In this document: positions 9,361-18,864 of the stretch, piece by piece
How the letters are laid out: every line of letters begins with the position of its first letter
How positions within the stretch are numbered: the stretch's first letter is position 1
Assembly (NCBI GenBank): GCA_030849065.1
Contig: JASAON010001649.1
Location: 108,842-172,841, forward strand
Source: Jaenimonas drosophilae
Lineage: Eukaryota > Euglenozoa > Kinetoplastea > Trypanosomatida > Trypanosomatidae
Reading direction: 5' to 3'
Length of the DNA: 64,000 nt
Notes under the pieces: model-generated
Databases searched by the model: none
Seen by the model: only the letters and a program-made list of their open reading frames with translations
What the model was told of the DNA's origin: nothing
Program-made: the position numbers and the translations under genes

Positions 9361-11067
9361 ATGAGCGTGGAATTGGACGATCTTGATTTGTTTCATCGCC
9401 CACAGGAGTGTTCCTTTCACTCCATCGTTAATGAAGTGCGCGCACCGCGACCCGTGGATCTCTGCCACACCGTTCTCACCGACACCATCTACGGAGCGAT
9501 TGCCCTTCCTGGCCCCGTGGCGCTGCTCTATGACACCCCACAAGTACAACGTTTGCAAGATCTGAAGCAGCTCGGTGCGGCCAACTTCGTCTTTCCCACA
9601 GCGACGCACACACGCCTCGCGCACTCCGTTGGCGTGGCGTACCTTGGCATGGACCTCCTTCGCCGCCTGCGTGAGGCGGTGACGTTGAACCCCCTCACGT
9701 TGTGCGTGAATCCGTGGACGGAGGATGCCAGCTTCATCAAGGATCTGTGTTGTGTGGGCATGGCTGGCCTCTGCCATGATCTCGGACACGGACCCTTTTC
9801 ACACCTCTTTGAGAGCTTCATCAACGAAGGTGTGGCGCGTGAGAAGAGGTGGTCGCACGAGGAGAACAGCCTCGCCATGTTGCGTGCCGCCTGGGAGTTG
9901 CGCAAGGATGATCTCATGGATATGGCCTTTGATGAATCAGATTTGAAGTTTGTGTCACTCCTCATTCGCGGGATGGAGGAGTCGGAGGAGTGGGATGAGG
10001 AGCTTTATGGCCGACCAGAGACGTGCCGCTTCATGACGGAGATCGTGGCCAACAAACTCAACGGTTTGGATGTGGATAAGATTGACTACATCCAGCGTGA
10101 TGCCTTCTACTGCCTCAACACAACACCCATTGCATCGGTGAGCTTCCTCTTCACGGGTGCCATCATCGCCATGGTGAAGGGGCGTACGCGGATTTGCTAC
10201 CCAAGCAGCGTCGCTGACAATGTGGAGCAGATCTTTTTTGAACGTGCCAGTTTGCACCGGCTCATTTACCAATGCCGAGACACACTCATTGTAAATCACA
10301 TGGTGAAGGATGCGCTGCATCGCGCCAATGACCACGTTCGTCTCTCCACCAACCCTCCATGCAACTTCACAACCTGCGTGCAGTTCCCCGACGTGTTTTT
10401 GACGGTCTCAGACTGGGTCCTTGGTGGTATTCATCGTGATGGTTCCGCGGAAAACGCCACGGCACGAGAGATTGTTGGTCGCATCTACCGTCGTGATTTT
10501 TACCGCACCCTCATTTGCTACACGCGACGCAAAAACGCACAGAATCTCGAAGTGGGCGAGATGGAGGCTGCCATTCGTGCCGCAGATGCCCAGCTCGAGG
10601 AGGAGCTTCAGGAGTGGTCGCGCACACATCAGCTCTCGTACCTAACCATTGTTTCGCAAGTCATAACGATTGGCAGCAGTGATACCCCAGCGGGAGTGGA
10701 TCCGGTGAGCTCTGTTGCGTTTCATGATTTTGGTGCGTTGGACGACAACGTTGTGAAGGTTGGCCGACCACACGCCCTCGACGGATCGATTCTTGCCCAC
10801 CACGTGGATCACAAGACCTTCTTCATTGCGTGCCGCCCATCCTTGCCCGTGGAGAAGCTAAACGTTATGATTGGTGCGTTGCTATCCATGCAAGGGATGG
10901 AGAGAGCGGCATCGCAATCGCCCGTCTCGCACAAACGTGAGCGCTCCACCACAAATGTGGCCATGTCGCCGGCTCCATCGCAACCACGTCTTGATGATCA
11001 TCACAGCATGGAGGGAAGACGATCCTTCTCCGCCTCCCCCAGCTTGAACGTCTATCGCGGCCTATGA
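9361..11067 (+). CDS. SAMHD1-like HD-domain dNTP triphosphohydrolase
   Basis: A protein of 568 residues from the SAMHD1/dNTPase branch of HD-domain phosphohydrolases, enzymes that cleave dNTPs to deoxynucleoside and triphosphate and so limit dNTP pools. The metal-binding set is complete: R85 and H88 in RLAHS, H139-D140 in CHDLGH, and D239 in the DVDKIDY block, matching H167, H206-D207 and D311 of human SAMHD1 with the following Lys and Tyr. The catalytic domain spans about 25-430. No SAM domain precedes it. The C-terminal 80 residues are Ser/Pro-rich. Catalytic activity is expected from the intact motif. Cell location cannot be told; no clear targeting peptide is visible. The start follows a CAA-rich leader. 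Confidence 0.9.
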   Translation: MSVELDDLDLFHRPQECSFHSIVNEVRAPRPVDLCHTVLTDTIYGAIALPGPVALLYDTPQVQRLQDLKQLGAANFVFPTATHTRLAHSVGVAYLGMDLLRRLREAVTLNPLTLCVNPWTEDASFIKDLCCVGMAGLCHDLGHGPFSHLFESFINEGVAREKRWSHEENSLAMLRAAWELRKDDLMDMAFDESDLKFVSLLIRGMEESEEWDEELYGRPETCRFMTEIVANKLNGLDVDKIDYIQRDAFYCLNTTPIASVSFLFTGAIIAMVKGRTRICYPSSVADNVEQIFFERASLHRLIYQCRDTLIVNHMVKDALHRANDHVRLSTNPPCNFTTCVQFPDVFLTVSDWVLGGIHRDGSAENATAREIVGRIYRRDFYRTLICYTRRKNAQNLEVGEMEAAIRAADAQLEEELQEWSRTHQLSYLTIVSQVITIGSSDTPAGVDPVSSVAFHDFGALDDNVVKVGRPHALDGSILAHHVDHKTFFIACRPSLPVEKLNVMIGALLSMQGMERAASQSPVSHKRERSTTNVAMSPAPSQPRLDDHHSMEGRRSFSASPSLNVYRGL

Positions 11068-11355
11068 GGGTAGCACCACCCTTCTTATCAAGATATGCTA
11101 CTCCAAAGGAAGAGGTGAGCATATTTTTTTTTTCTCGTTTTGTTTTCTATTTCACCTTCTCATTCACTCACCAACTTGCTTCCTTCATTCATTCATTTTG
11201 CACGATGGACTACAACATCATGATGATGATCATCAACATGCGCATATTTTTAGTGATGCTTGCTCATCTCTCGATTGTTGCTTTCTACGGTAGAAGGATC
11301 TTCATCGCATCATACACGTACACGTACATATTCATATATATATACGCAGGTTGTG

Positions 11356-13863
11356 ATGGCATCCAAGGTTGTGGCCAGCCTCCCCAACGGGAAGCAGCTG
11401 AAGAGCTACCCGGAGCCTGTTCGAGAGGAGATCCAACACTTGGCGCTGCAGCTCGCGCGGAAGCTCCTCGCACCAGTTATTCGTCTTCGTCGTGGACGTG
11501 CCGCCCGCCGATCCCTCGCCGATGCGGTGCAGCAGCGGTACACGTGGCAGGATGTGTGTGAGGCGGCGGAGCAGGCGTTGATGCAGCTCTCCCTCCTTGG
11601 CGTGGAGCTCGCTGGCTCAGACATTGCCAAATCCCCCAAGGGTGGGCGTGCAGGTAAACCACCAAAAGCATCGGGCGATGGCCGACGTGTATCGGATGGC
11701 GCGACGGAAGGAAGCACCACCACAGCATCAGCCACCTCTCCAACGGATCGCGTATCAGCGGCACTGCGCTCCGCCCTGACCAAATCAACCGTCCGCGTGC
11801 ATCTCCGCGGTGAGAAGATTCAGTGGCTGCACGAACCCGCACACGAGGTACTCATCTTGTTGCAAGGAAGTGTGCAAGATACGCACCCGAGCATTGGTGG
11901 AGATGCGGGTGCTGCCACACTCAGCTTCAAGATGCCCACCAAGAAGAACAAGAACAGCCCGCTAAACTCATTGCGCAACTCCTTCACTGGTGATGATGGA
12001 GCTGCTGCTGCTGCTGCTGCTGCTGCTGCATCCACATCAGAGGGTCAGGAACAACAACAACAACAACAAGAACAAGGTTCTGTCGGGCGTGATCCGCTCG
12101 GAGATACGCGATCTGCCGTTGATCCTCTTCTTCCGACCGTGAATTTTTCCACCGCGATGGTCGAGACGCTCGTCGAGGCGCCGGCGGTGCTCGGCGAGGC
12201 GGCCTGCCTCGGTGGTTTTCCTTTTTGTTCTGAGTTGGTGGTGATGACGGAGGTGGTTGTGGTCTTGGCCATGAATCGCATCGATTATGCGCAGTGTGTG
12301 TCGGAGTGCCCAGTGAGCGTCCAGCGCCAGCTCCTGGCTTCAGCCTTGAAGGAGCGGGAGTATCTGCTGCCCTTCTTCGCGCCCATCACGCACGCCCGAC
12401 TTCGTCTTTGCCCGCTCTTATCTGGGCTGCGGGAGGAGGAGCTCGACCACGTCTCTGACCACGTTGTGCCACGTGTGTATGCCGCCGGCATGCCATGCAG
12501 TGAGCTCGTTGATCCGCAGAGCATCTTCTTCATTCGTCGTGGCCTTGTACGGATGGAGCGGGAGGACTATACCCACGCCAAGACCGTCAGCGTTGATCTG
12601 CCGAAACAACGCACCGTGTTGGTGGAGGGCCACACCTTTGGTGAAACACAATGCATCTTCAAGGAATCCATGGGAGATGTGTTCCTTGCCATGACCCACG
12701 TGGATTGCTACGTACTCTCCTTCCAGGTGCTCATTCAGCTCATGAAGCAGCAGCCCGAGGTGCAGAGCCTCATTTACACCGCCTCGCAGAGTTGGTCGTT
12801 GCTGCGTGAGAAGGAGTTTTCTGGGTTGCGTTTCGGCCCAGAAGGACCCGAGACCCTATCATGTTTGCGCGGCGTTATTGTGCGGAAGAGCTCCTTGGTG
12901 GCATCCGCACGTCGGCCATCACCGGGCAGCAGCCTCACCGCGGGTGGACGTCGCGCGTCTGCCTCCGGTGGAGGTGGAGGTGCTCCCGCGCGGCGGGTCA
13001 CGATTCGCGAGGAGGAACCCGCGGTGTTGGGTGGTGGGGCGGGGCGTCTGTCAAGCGGCCTCGCCGCATCCATGCGCCGTGTGCCCATCTTAACGTCCAT
13101 TGTGCCGCCAGATTTTTGGCGTGAGAGTGATGCGTTGTGGCGGTGCGTGAAGGTTCCGAAGGGGGAGTACATTGTGCGCCGTGGAGAGGAGTGCAACCGC
13201 ATCCTCATCTTCACGGAGGGTAAAGCTGGCGTTGTGTTGGATGAGCGCCTCTTCGCGGCGGAGGCGAGCCCCGGTGCGTTTGCCGTGGATGATCTCGCAC
13301 ACATCTCATCCTATGCCGTACAACGTATTCCCCCTTTCCGTTGTGTGGGCTACTTGTGCGTACGTCGGCATCGATGGGCGCACAGCATCGTAGCCTTGGA
13401 GGATATGATTGAGGTGTGGGAGCTGAAGCGCAGCCACCTCGTCAGCCTCTTGCACAAGTACGGCCTCGAATCGCGCATGAACACGGCGGCTTTGCAGGTG
13501 TTGCAGCCACTCTTTTGCCAACGTGAGCGTCTTGCTGTGCTCGATCATCAGCCGCTGCTCGATCCACGACCCAACTCCTTGTGGGGTGAGATGCCACTCA
13601 TCAACACACATCCCGTGAGCCGCGTGGAGCGTGGGCTGATGTTTCCCGTGTGGCGTGAGGGGGATTTTCCTCTCGATAAGGCCGCCACCGTGGAGTTGGG
13701 GGCCAACAACAACAACAACGCCAGCCTTCTCCTCCGCTCTCGTCTCAGCGTGAGTGCAAGTATGAGCTTAGATCCGCGCTCCTTCATCGTCGGGAGCCCG
13801 GAGGCGAGCTTCATGATGGCCTCTCCGCGGGCAGATTTTATGCGCAAGCTCACCTTACTTTGA
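11356..13863 (+). CDS. Soluble protein with three cyclic-nucleotide-binding-like domains
   Basis: A protein of 835 residues with no membrane segments. Three beta-roll (CNBD-like) folds can be followed at about 150-320 (LGE at 279-281), 355-475 (FGE at 428-430) and 575-730. A helical region with few features lies at 1-100; the linkers are rich in Ala, Gln and Ser. The phosphate-binding cassettes are degenerate: the Gly-Glu that contacts the ribose is kept in the first two, but the Arg-Ala-Ala/Ser part is missing in all three. Canonical cAMP binding is therefore doubtful. The arrangement recalls the trypanosome cAMP-response protein CARP1, though orthology is not shown. The start is the first ATG after the ACGCAG acceptor at 11349. 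Confidence 0.75.
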   Translation: MASKVVASLPNGKQLKSYPEPVREEIQHLALQLARKLLAPVIRLRRGRAARRSLADAVQQRYTWQDVCEAAEQALMQLSLLGVELAGSDIAKSPKGGRAGKPPKASGDGRRVSDGATEGSTTTASATSPTDRVSAALRSALTKSTVRVHLRGEKIQWLHEPAHEVLILLQGSVQDTHPSIGGDAGAATLSFKMPTKKNKNSPLNSLRNSFTGDDGAAAAAAAAAASTSEGQEQQQQQQEQGSVGRDPLGDTRSAVDPLLPTVNFSTAMVETLVEAPAVLGEAACLGGFPFCSELVVMTEVVVVLAMNRIDYAQCVSECPVSVQRQLLASALKEREYLLPFFAPITHARLRLCPLLSGLREEELDHVSDHVVPRVYAAGMPCSELVDPQSIFFIRRGLVRMEREDYTHAKTVSVDLPKQRTVLVEGHTFGETQCIFKESMGDVFLAMTHVDCYVLSFQVLIQLMKQQPEVQSLIYTASQSWSLLREKEFSGLRFGPEGPETLSCLRGVIVRKSSLVASARRPSPGSSLTAGGRRASASGGGGGAPARRVTIREEEPAVLGGGAGRLSSGLAASMRRVPILTSIVPPDFWRESDALWRCVKVPKGEYIVRRGEECNRILIFTEGKAGVVLDERLFAAEASPGAFAVDDLAHISSYAVQRIPPFRCVGYLCVRRHRWAHSIVALEDMIEVWELKRSHLVSLLHKYGLESRMNTAALQVLQPLFCQRERLAVLDHQPLLDPRPNSLWGEMPLINTHPVSRVERGLMFPVWREGDFPLDKAATVELGANNNNNASLLLRSRLSVSASMSLDPRSFIVGSPEASFMMASPRADFMRKLTLL

Positions 13864-13903
13864 TACACACGCAGCAACATCATCATCATCCTCATCATCA
13901 TCA

Positions 13904-13925
13904 CCTCCTTTTTTTTTGCAGGAGG
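13904..13925 (+). promoter_or_regulatory. Strong splice acceptor flanked by a 6-bp inverted repeat
   Basis: CCTCCT (13904-13909), a T-run ending GC, then AGGAGG (13920-13925). The sequence is a textbook pyrimidine tract plus CAG, with the AG at 13920-13921. The flanking hexamers are complementary, so in RNA the tract could sit in a hairpin loop. Confidence 0.55.
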
Positions 13926-13932
13926 CGGAGTG

Positions 13933-14049
13933 ATGAATGATGTACGCAGTGGGGCGTTGTCGGCTGGTTTTGACGTGTGTTCCTCCACGTTTTCTGCCGC
14001 CGGCCACACATTGATAGAAGAGATGCACTGCAACTACAGCAGCTTTTAG
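13933..14049 (+). CDS. Candidate 38-residue small protein
   Basis: A short ORF whose ATG is the first after the strong acceptor at 13921, only 11 nt away. The sequence is not repetitive and its codons resemble those of neighbouring genes. The peptide begins MNDVRSGALSAG, contains three Cys and ends in NYSSF; no motif or membrane segment is visible. It could also be a chance frame in a spacer or the relic of a longer gene. Confidence 0.3.
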   Translation: MNDVRSGALSAGFDVCSSTFSAAGHTLIEEMHCNYSSF

Positions 14050-14140
14050 ACGTTTACTGAATGAAGAAACACCAATTCCAAGTGGTTGTGGCAACGTGTG
14101 CTGGATGCATGAGTGAACGTGGTGCTGCTCCTACTCTCTG

Positions 14141-14169
14141 ACACACACACACACACACACACACACACA
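14141..14169. repeat. (AC)n microsatellite
   Basis: Fourteen and a half uninterrupted AC units in the spacer. Confidence 0.97.
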
Positions 14170-14571
14170 TTTGCTCTCTTCTCCTTCTTTGTTGTTGCGT
14201 GCAGCCCACCAGCTGTCTAAGATCCGCTTCGTGGATCAGCGTAGGACGTAGGAACTATCGCCACAAACTCGCTCTCGCTGGGCTACAACAACAACAACAA
14301 CAACAACAACATATACGAGCAGTAAGAATATACGTGTACGCACTTCTCCTTCCCCCACTCCACCTCCCCCCGACTCTCCCCTCCTCCTGCTGGTTTACGC
14401 GGAGTTGTTGTTCTGGCGAGGCTGATTAGGCTCCTCCTCCCGATCTCTGCTCCTTCATATACAACAACAACAGCAACAACATTCAGGAAACAGGCATCTC
14501 GTATACCTGAGTGCAACACATTTTGTTGTGTGTGGGCCAAGCAAAACACCACAACATCATCATCGTCAACC

Positions 14572-16275
14572 ATGGGCAATGGTGCATCCGCCATGAATAA
14601 TCCTGCGGCCCTTCACATGAATGGGCCGCCATCTGCCGCCAACAACATGGCCTGGTTCCAGCAACAGATGCAGCAACAGCAACACCCAACAACAACAACA
14701 AGCAAATCCAAGAAGGATGCGCAGGATAGTGATTCTGACGAGAGCTCTGCTGATGATGATGGCTCACGTAGCACAGCTCAGCAGAGCACCAGCCGCCGCC
14801 GTCGTGATCAGCCAACGAAGGATGGACGAAGATCGCGCCGGCGTGGAGAGGCCTCATCATCTAGTTCTGAAGATGATTCGGTTGTGGCGGAGAAGGTGCT
14901 ATCAAAGGATGATCGTCGTGATCGTCGCCGCCAACACGAAGCACGAAAGAAGCAGCGCCACGGCCGGCGTGAGGATGACGATGCGGCGGAAAGCTCCGCC
15001 ACGGATGGTGGCAAGAAGACATCAGCGGGTGAAGGCCGCTCACGGCGCCATCGTGGGCGTCGTGGAGAGGAGGGTGGCCGCCGTCGTCGTGATGGATCAC
15101 GTACACGTGGCACCTCCGCATCGAAGGACCAACATCAACAACAAGTGAGTGGTGTGGTGGTTGGCACATCTGTTGCGACGGCTGCACCCGGCATTCTGCC
15201 TCCTCCGCTGCTCTTTGGTGCTCCAGCACAACAACCTCGGCTCACTTCGCAGGTTTTTCCTCCTCCCGCCATGTTCTCGGCCACCCCGCCCACTGCTGCC
15301 CCAGCAACAACAACCAACGCAGCAGCTCCATCGAAGGAGGAAGCGGGCAAACGTTCATCCGAAAGCAAGAAACGCCGGAGTGGCAGCGACAAAAAGCGCT
15401 CACGACGCCATCGCCGCAACAATCGCGCCGCCACCGCAGATACCCTCACACACCGCAGTCGGAGTGGCTCATCCTCCGCCTCACGTGATGCCCCTCGCCG
15501 TGTGCAGAGCTCCGGTGGCAAAAGTGGCCGAAAATCACATCGACGTGGTGGACGTCGAGATGCATCATCATCATCTTCCGCATCGCGCTCGCGATCCAAC
15601 TCGGGAAGCCGCTCGCCCTCGGCTTCCGCAACGAAGCGCAAGCCAAAGTCTGGCCTCTTCGCCTCATTTAGTGTGCAGCGTGATGGCAACAAGAAGGTGA
15701 GCTTCGATGCACGTCGTCGTTCATCACGCGAGGGTGGCGCCGCACACTCATCCTCCGAAGATGCCAAACCAAAGAAGAAGGGCTTCTTCAGCTCACTCTT
15801 CACGGTGAAGCGGGGCGGCAAGTTTAGCAGCAGCAGCTCACGCAAGGTGCGCGCGACGGAGTCAGGTGCGGATGATGATGATGGTGATGATGAGGATGAT
15901 GATCGTGCATCACCAAAGAAGTCAAAGAAGAATAGCAAGAAGAAGTCTGGGCTGGCGGGGCTGTGGAGCAACTTCATGAAGAACAACGCCAACAACAACA
16001 ACAGCAGCAGCAGCAAGAACGGCCGACGCAATGGGGCAGAGGCGGAGGATGAGAGGAGTGGTAGCAACACGGCATCTTCCACGGGAGAGAGCGCACGACG
16101 TCGCAGAGATGACCGGCGGCGCAACTCCAAGCACGGCCAATCGCGAAGTGGCGGGCGGCGCAAACGTGGAGATGAGCGCAGGCCCAAGGCGGAGAGTGGC
16201 ACCGATGATGCCACACGTGAAGCGAGTGATCGCGAATCACGACGCCGGCACCGCCATCATGGGCGCCGTCATTGA
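14572..16275 (+). CDS. Basic low-complexity Ser/Arg/Lys-rich protein, probably N-myristoylated
   Basis: A protein of 567 residues starting MGNGAS, which fits the N-myristoylation consensus (Gly2, Ser6). Most of the chain is Arg/Ser, Lys/Ser and Asp/Ser low complexity. Around residues 365-480 are three short repeated basic-aromatic blocks (LFASFSVQRDG, FFSSLFTVKRGG, LAGLWSNFMKN), each followed by polar linkers; they look like repeated short interaction motifs. No catalytic domain is visible. A myristate plus polybasic chain suggests membrane association (inference). An RS-domain splicing factor is the alternative, but there is no RRM. The GTG-opened extension upstream is rejected because the myristoylation motif is exactly at the first good ATG. 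Confidence 0.75.
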   Translation: MGNGASAMNNPAALHMNGPPSAANNMAWFQQQMQQQQHPTTTTSKSKKDAQDSDSDESSADDDGSRSTAQQSTSRRRRDQPTKDGRRSRRRGEASSSSSEDDSVVAEKVLSKDDRRDRRRQHEARKKQRHGRREDDDAAESSATDGGKKTSAGEGRSRRHRGRRGEEGGRRRRDGSRTRGTSASKDQHQQQVSGVVVGTSVATAAPGILPPPLLFGAPAQQPRLTSQVFPPPAMFSATPPTAAPATTTNAAAPSKEEAGKRSSESKKRRSGSDKKRSRRHRRNNRAATADTLTHRSRSGSSSASRDAPRRVQSSGGKSGRKSHRRGGRRDASSSSSASRSRSNSGSRSPSASATKRKPKSGLFASFSVQRDGNKKVSFDARRRSSREGGAAHSSSEDAKPKKKGFFSSLFTVKRGGKFSSSSSRKVRATESGADDDDGDDEDDDRASPKKSKKNSKKKSGLAGLWSNFMKNNANNNNSSSSKNGRRNGAEAEDERSGSNTASSTGESARRRRDDRRRNSKHGQSRSGGRRKRGDERRPKAESGTDDATREASDRESRRRHRHHGRRH

Positions 16276-17006
16276 GGATGATGAACGCAAAGGTTGTGCT
16301 TGCCACTACAGCTGCCACACACACACACACATGCGTGTGTGTGTGTCTGTACGAGATGATGATTGTTGTTGTTATCAAAAACAAGACACAACAAGGAACT
16401 TGTGCAACGTGCATGTGATGTGAGCATGACGAGCTGTGCTGGAACACTCACCAACACAACAATACATCTCCTTCTGCTTCAACAAGATTGTGTGGTGCCG
16501 CTGACAGCGTTCGAGGTTCCCAGTGATTCATAGACTCCGTGAGCAGATGTGGTTCGGGATACAATGGGGGAGAGATGATGATGATGAAGAAGAATAAGAG
16601 GATGATGATGCTCTACGTCTGCCACAAATTGTTGGCCGTTGAGCACTGATGGTGATGCTGATGGTGATGAACGTTGGCAGCGTGTTGTTTTTCATTCGTT
16701 TGCCCATCTACCTGCTCTCTCGATCCCCCTCCCACTCCCCCACTTCATCAGCAACAACAAACAACAACTGTTTGTGTGTGTGCCAACACATGCATGACGA
16801 ACTTCGTATCGAGGAGCCAACAATGATTGCTCTTCGAGATATGAATTCACTCTGAATGTTGCACTGCGTTGATGATGGCCATACCTGTACTGGCAGAGAT
16901 GTGTCTGTGATGAAGGATCATGATGATGATGATGAGCTGCTTCACTTCCTGTTCTTTTTGTTTCTGATGGGTGGTATAGCTGTTGGTGTACGTGTGTGTG
17001 TGTGTG
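16276..17006. other. Spacer with two splice-acceptor tracts and a candidate micro-ORF
   Basis: Contains (AC)n/(GT)n at about 16316-16347 and a pyrimidine-rich tract with AG at 16688-16751, followed by CAA sequence and a 21-residue ORF (listed separately). A second tract with AG at 16979 serves the next gene. Confidence 0.45.
16790..16855 (+). CDS. Candidate 21-residue micro-ORF
   Basis: The first ATG after the long pyrimidine-rich tract and AG at 16688-16751, with a CAA-rich 38-nt leader like those of real genes here. The peptide begins MHDELRIEEPT and is acidic. It is too short for any family assignment and may be chance. Confidence 0.15.
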   Translation: MHDELRIEEPTMIALRDMNSL

Positions 17007-18683
17007 ATGATCATGATGAATCACATCACCTCATCAAGCAACAACAACACCAACACGAATGGCCCACAACCACGTGCCAGTGATGTGAGTCCGCTGCAGG
17101 TTGAGCTTGTGCAGCTCCTCCACAACTACGGCAGCCAATACTTGCAGTCATGTGCGAATCTTCGTCAGAGCGCGCACCTCGGCGGAGCTGATTTAAGCGA
17201 AACATTCACGGATGAAGTGAAGGATTTGGTGTTGAGTGCTGAACGCCTTGCCAACATGGCTCAGTTGGTCCTCGCCACACACACACGCACGTGTGCGCAG
17301 CCGACGGAGGAGATGATGTGTGGTGATGGCGGCGTGGCTGGTGTTGTGGCGGCAGCAGCATGCCTTCGTACTTCTCGAGATGTTCTTCATGGCGTACTGC
17401 CATCATTATCAGCAACAACAACATCATCAACGCAGCAGACGGAGACGGAGTTGTTGCTGCACGGATGCAGACCCGTTGGCCTCTCCAATGCCACGTTGGC
17501 GCTCATCTCTGCAAACACATCCGTCCTTTCACGACGTTCAGCTTCAGCAACCACCACCACCACCAACGCAGCAGCTCCCGTGAAGATTCATGATGTTGGT
17601 GTTGGTGCCAAGCGTAAGCGTGATGATGAGGAGATGATGGAGGCACCTCTGCCACCACTTCGTGTGCAGCTTCTTCGTGATGAAGGCATAGACCGCGTGG
17701 CGCTCTACACCGCACGTGCCGGACACCTTCCGCATGTTGAGCGTTGCGTACGCGGATTTGTATCTCCCGCGGTACGTCGGTATGCCGTTGCCAACGCACG
17801 CGCCGAGGCGTTGATGCTCGAGCGGTCGTGGCGTGTTGGCACCAAGGCGCAACTCCTTCGTGAAGTGCCACGTCTTCGTCAAACCATCACGGATTCCTAC
17901 GTGGATGAGCTCAACGCACTGCGTGTTCGTGGTGGGGAAGCAGCATCAGCGTCAGAGCTCCACGTGATACCGCGCTATCTTCACTTTTGCCACATCAATA
18001 CCGGCGTCGTGCGTGTGTTTGCGCAGGGTTGTGCGTCCATGGATATAACGTTTGATGTTGTGGAGGAACGTTGGCGTGTGCTTCGCCTCACGTGGATGAT
18101 GAAGGTGCCGCTGCAACAACACAGCCAAGTTGCATCACGTGCGTGGGCGACGACGACGACGGCGGAGGATGAAGATGAGGATGAGGAAGTACGCCCAATG
18201 GCGGTGATTGCGCCAACACATCATGATGTGATGGAAACCCGCTTTCTCCAACAAAACTTTTCCGAAGGTGGTCTCGAGGAGGGCTGCCTCGCCTTCAACC
18301 GACTCGTTTGTGTTGTGGCGATGGATGTTGTGGTGCAACAACTTCACACATGTGCGGAGATGTACTCGGCTGGACCTCTTCGTCAGGTGATGAGCGTGGA
18401 TGTACGTCAGGGCACCTACGCTGTATGTCGTGTGCAGCTGCCAGGAGAGAGCAGCACATCACAACAACAACAACGTGAAGCAGTGCGAATCATCTTCAAG
18501 CTTCAAGGTGGCACCCTCACCTGCGAACGTGGAGATGATGCGCACGCAACAACATCAACGGGGGGTTCCGGCATCAGCCTGCGTTTGCCGCTACTCGAGA
18601 CACAAATCACACATCATTGCTCACCCGCGGAGGCGGTTGTGTTGGATGTGGAGGAGCTCCTCTGGCAGGAGATGCTGAAATAG
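17007..18683 (+). CDS. Conserved-looking protein of unknown function
   Basis: A protein of 558 residues that I do not recognise. The N-terminal 80 residues after an Asn/Thr-rich start form a helical segment (VELVQLLHNYGSQYL onward). A polar linker with Ala/Thr runs follows (about 110-220). A basic helical region lies at about 220-310. The C-terminal half (310-558) is mixed alpha/beta, interrupted by acidic and Gln runs that come from microsatellite expansion. No membrane segments or known catalytic motifs are visible. Start: the acceptor AG is at 16979 and the first ATG is 17007; two more in-frame ATGs follow within nine bases. Confidence 0.7.
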   Translation: MIMMNHITSSSNNNTNTNGPQPRASDVSPLQVELVQLLHNYGSQYLQSCANLRQSAHLGGADLSETFTDEVKDLVLSAERLANMAQLVLATHTRTCAQPTEEMMCGDGGVAGVVAAAACLRTSRDVLHGVLPSLSATTTSSTQQTETELLLHGCRPVGLSNATLALISANTSVLSRRSASATTTTTNAAAPVKIHDVGVGAKRKRDDEEMMEAPLPPLRVQLLRDEGIDRVALYTARAGHLPHVERCVRGFVSPAVRRYAVANARAEALMLERSWRVGTKAQLLREVPRLRQTITDSYVDELNALRVRGGEAASASELHVIPRYLHFCHINTGVVRVFAQGCASMDITFDVVEERWRVLRLTWMMKVPLQQHSQVASRAWATTTTAEDEDEDEEVRPMAVIAPTHHDVMETRFLQQNFSEGGLEEGCLAFNRLVCVVAMDVVVQQLHTCAEMYSAGPLRQVMSVDVRQGTYAVCRVQLPGESSTSQQQQREAVRIIFKLQGGTLTCERGDDAHATTSTGGSGISLRLPLLETQITHHCSPAEAVVLDVEELLWQEMLK

Positions 18684-18864
18684 TGCGTGTGCGCGTGTGC
18701 GTGCGCCAACATGCCAACTGCTGTGATCGTCATGAAGGTGCATCTCATCAAGCACCAATATATGGATTGCACTACTACTCATTGTCCTCCTCATCATCAT
18801 CATCCTATCATCTTGTTTCATCTTCACTAGTCTTGTTGTTGTTGTAGTTGTTGCTGGCATCAAC

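Larger units (their letters stand above)
13864..14571. other. Spacer with a candidate small gene and an (AC)n run
   Basis: Holds a strong splice acceptor at 13904-13921 followed by a 38-residue ORF (listed separately), a 29-nt (AC)n run (14141-14169), CAA runs near 14286-14309, and a CT-rich tract at 14340-14450 that probably serves the next gene. The leader before 14572 has no ATG. Confidence 0.5.

Noticed and set aside
15135..16214. 359-codon minus-strand frame opposite the basic Ser/Arg gene
   Set aside because: Arg/Leu/Ser-rich complement of RS codons; antisense to a gene with a precise myristoylation start.
16500..16530. GTTCGAGG sequence resembling a tRNA T-loop
   Set aside because: The flanking bases do not form a 5-bp T-stem, and no acceptor or anticodon arm could be drawn around it.
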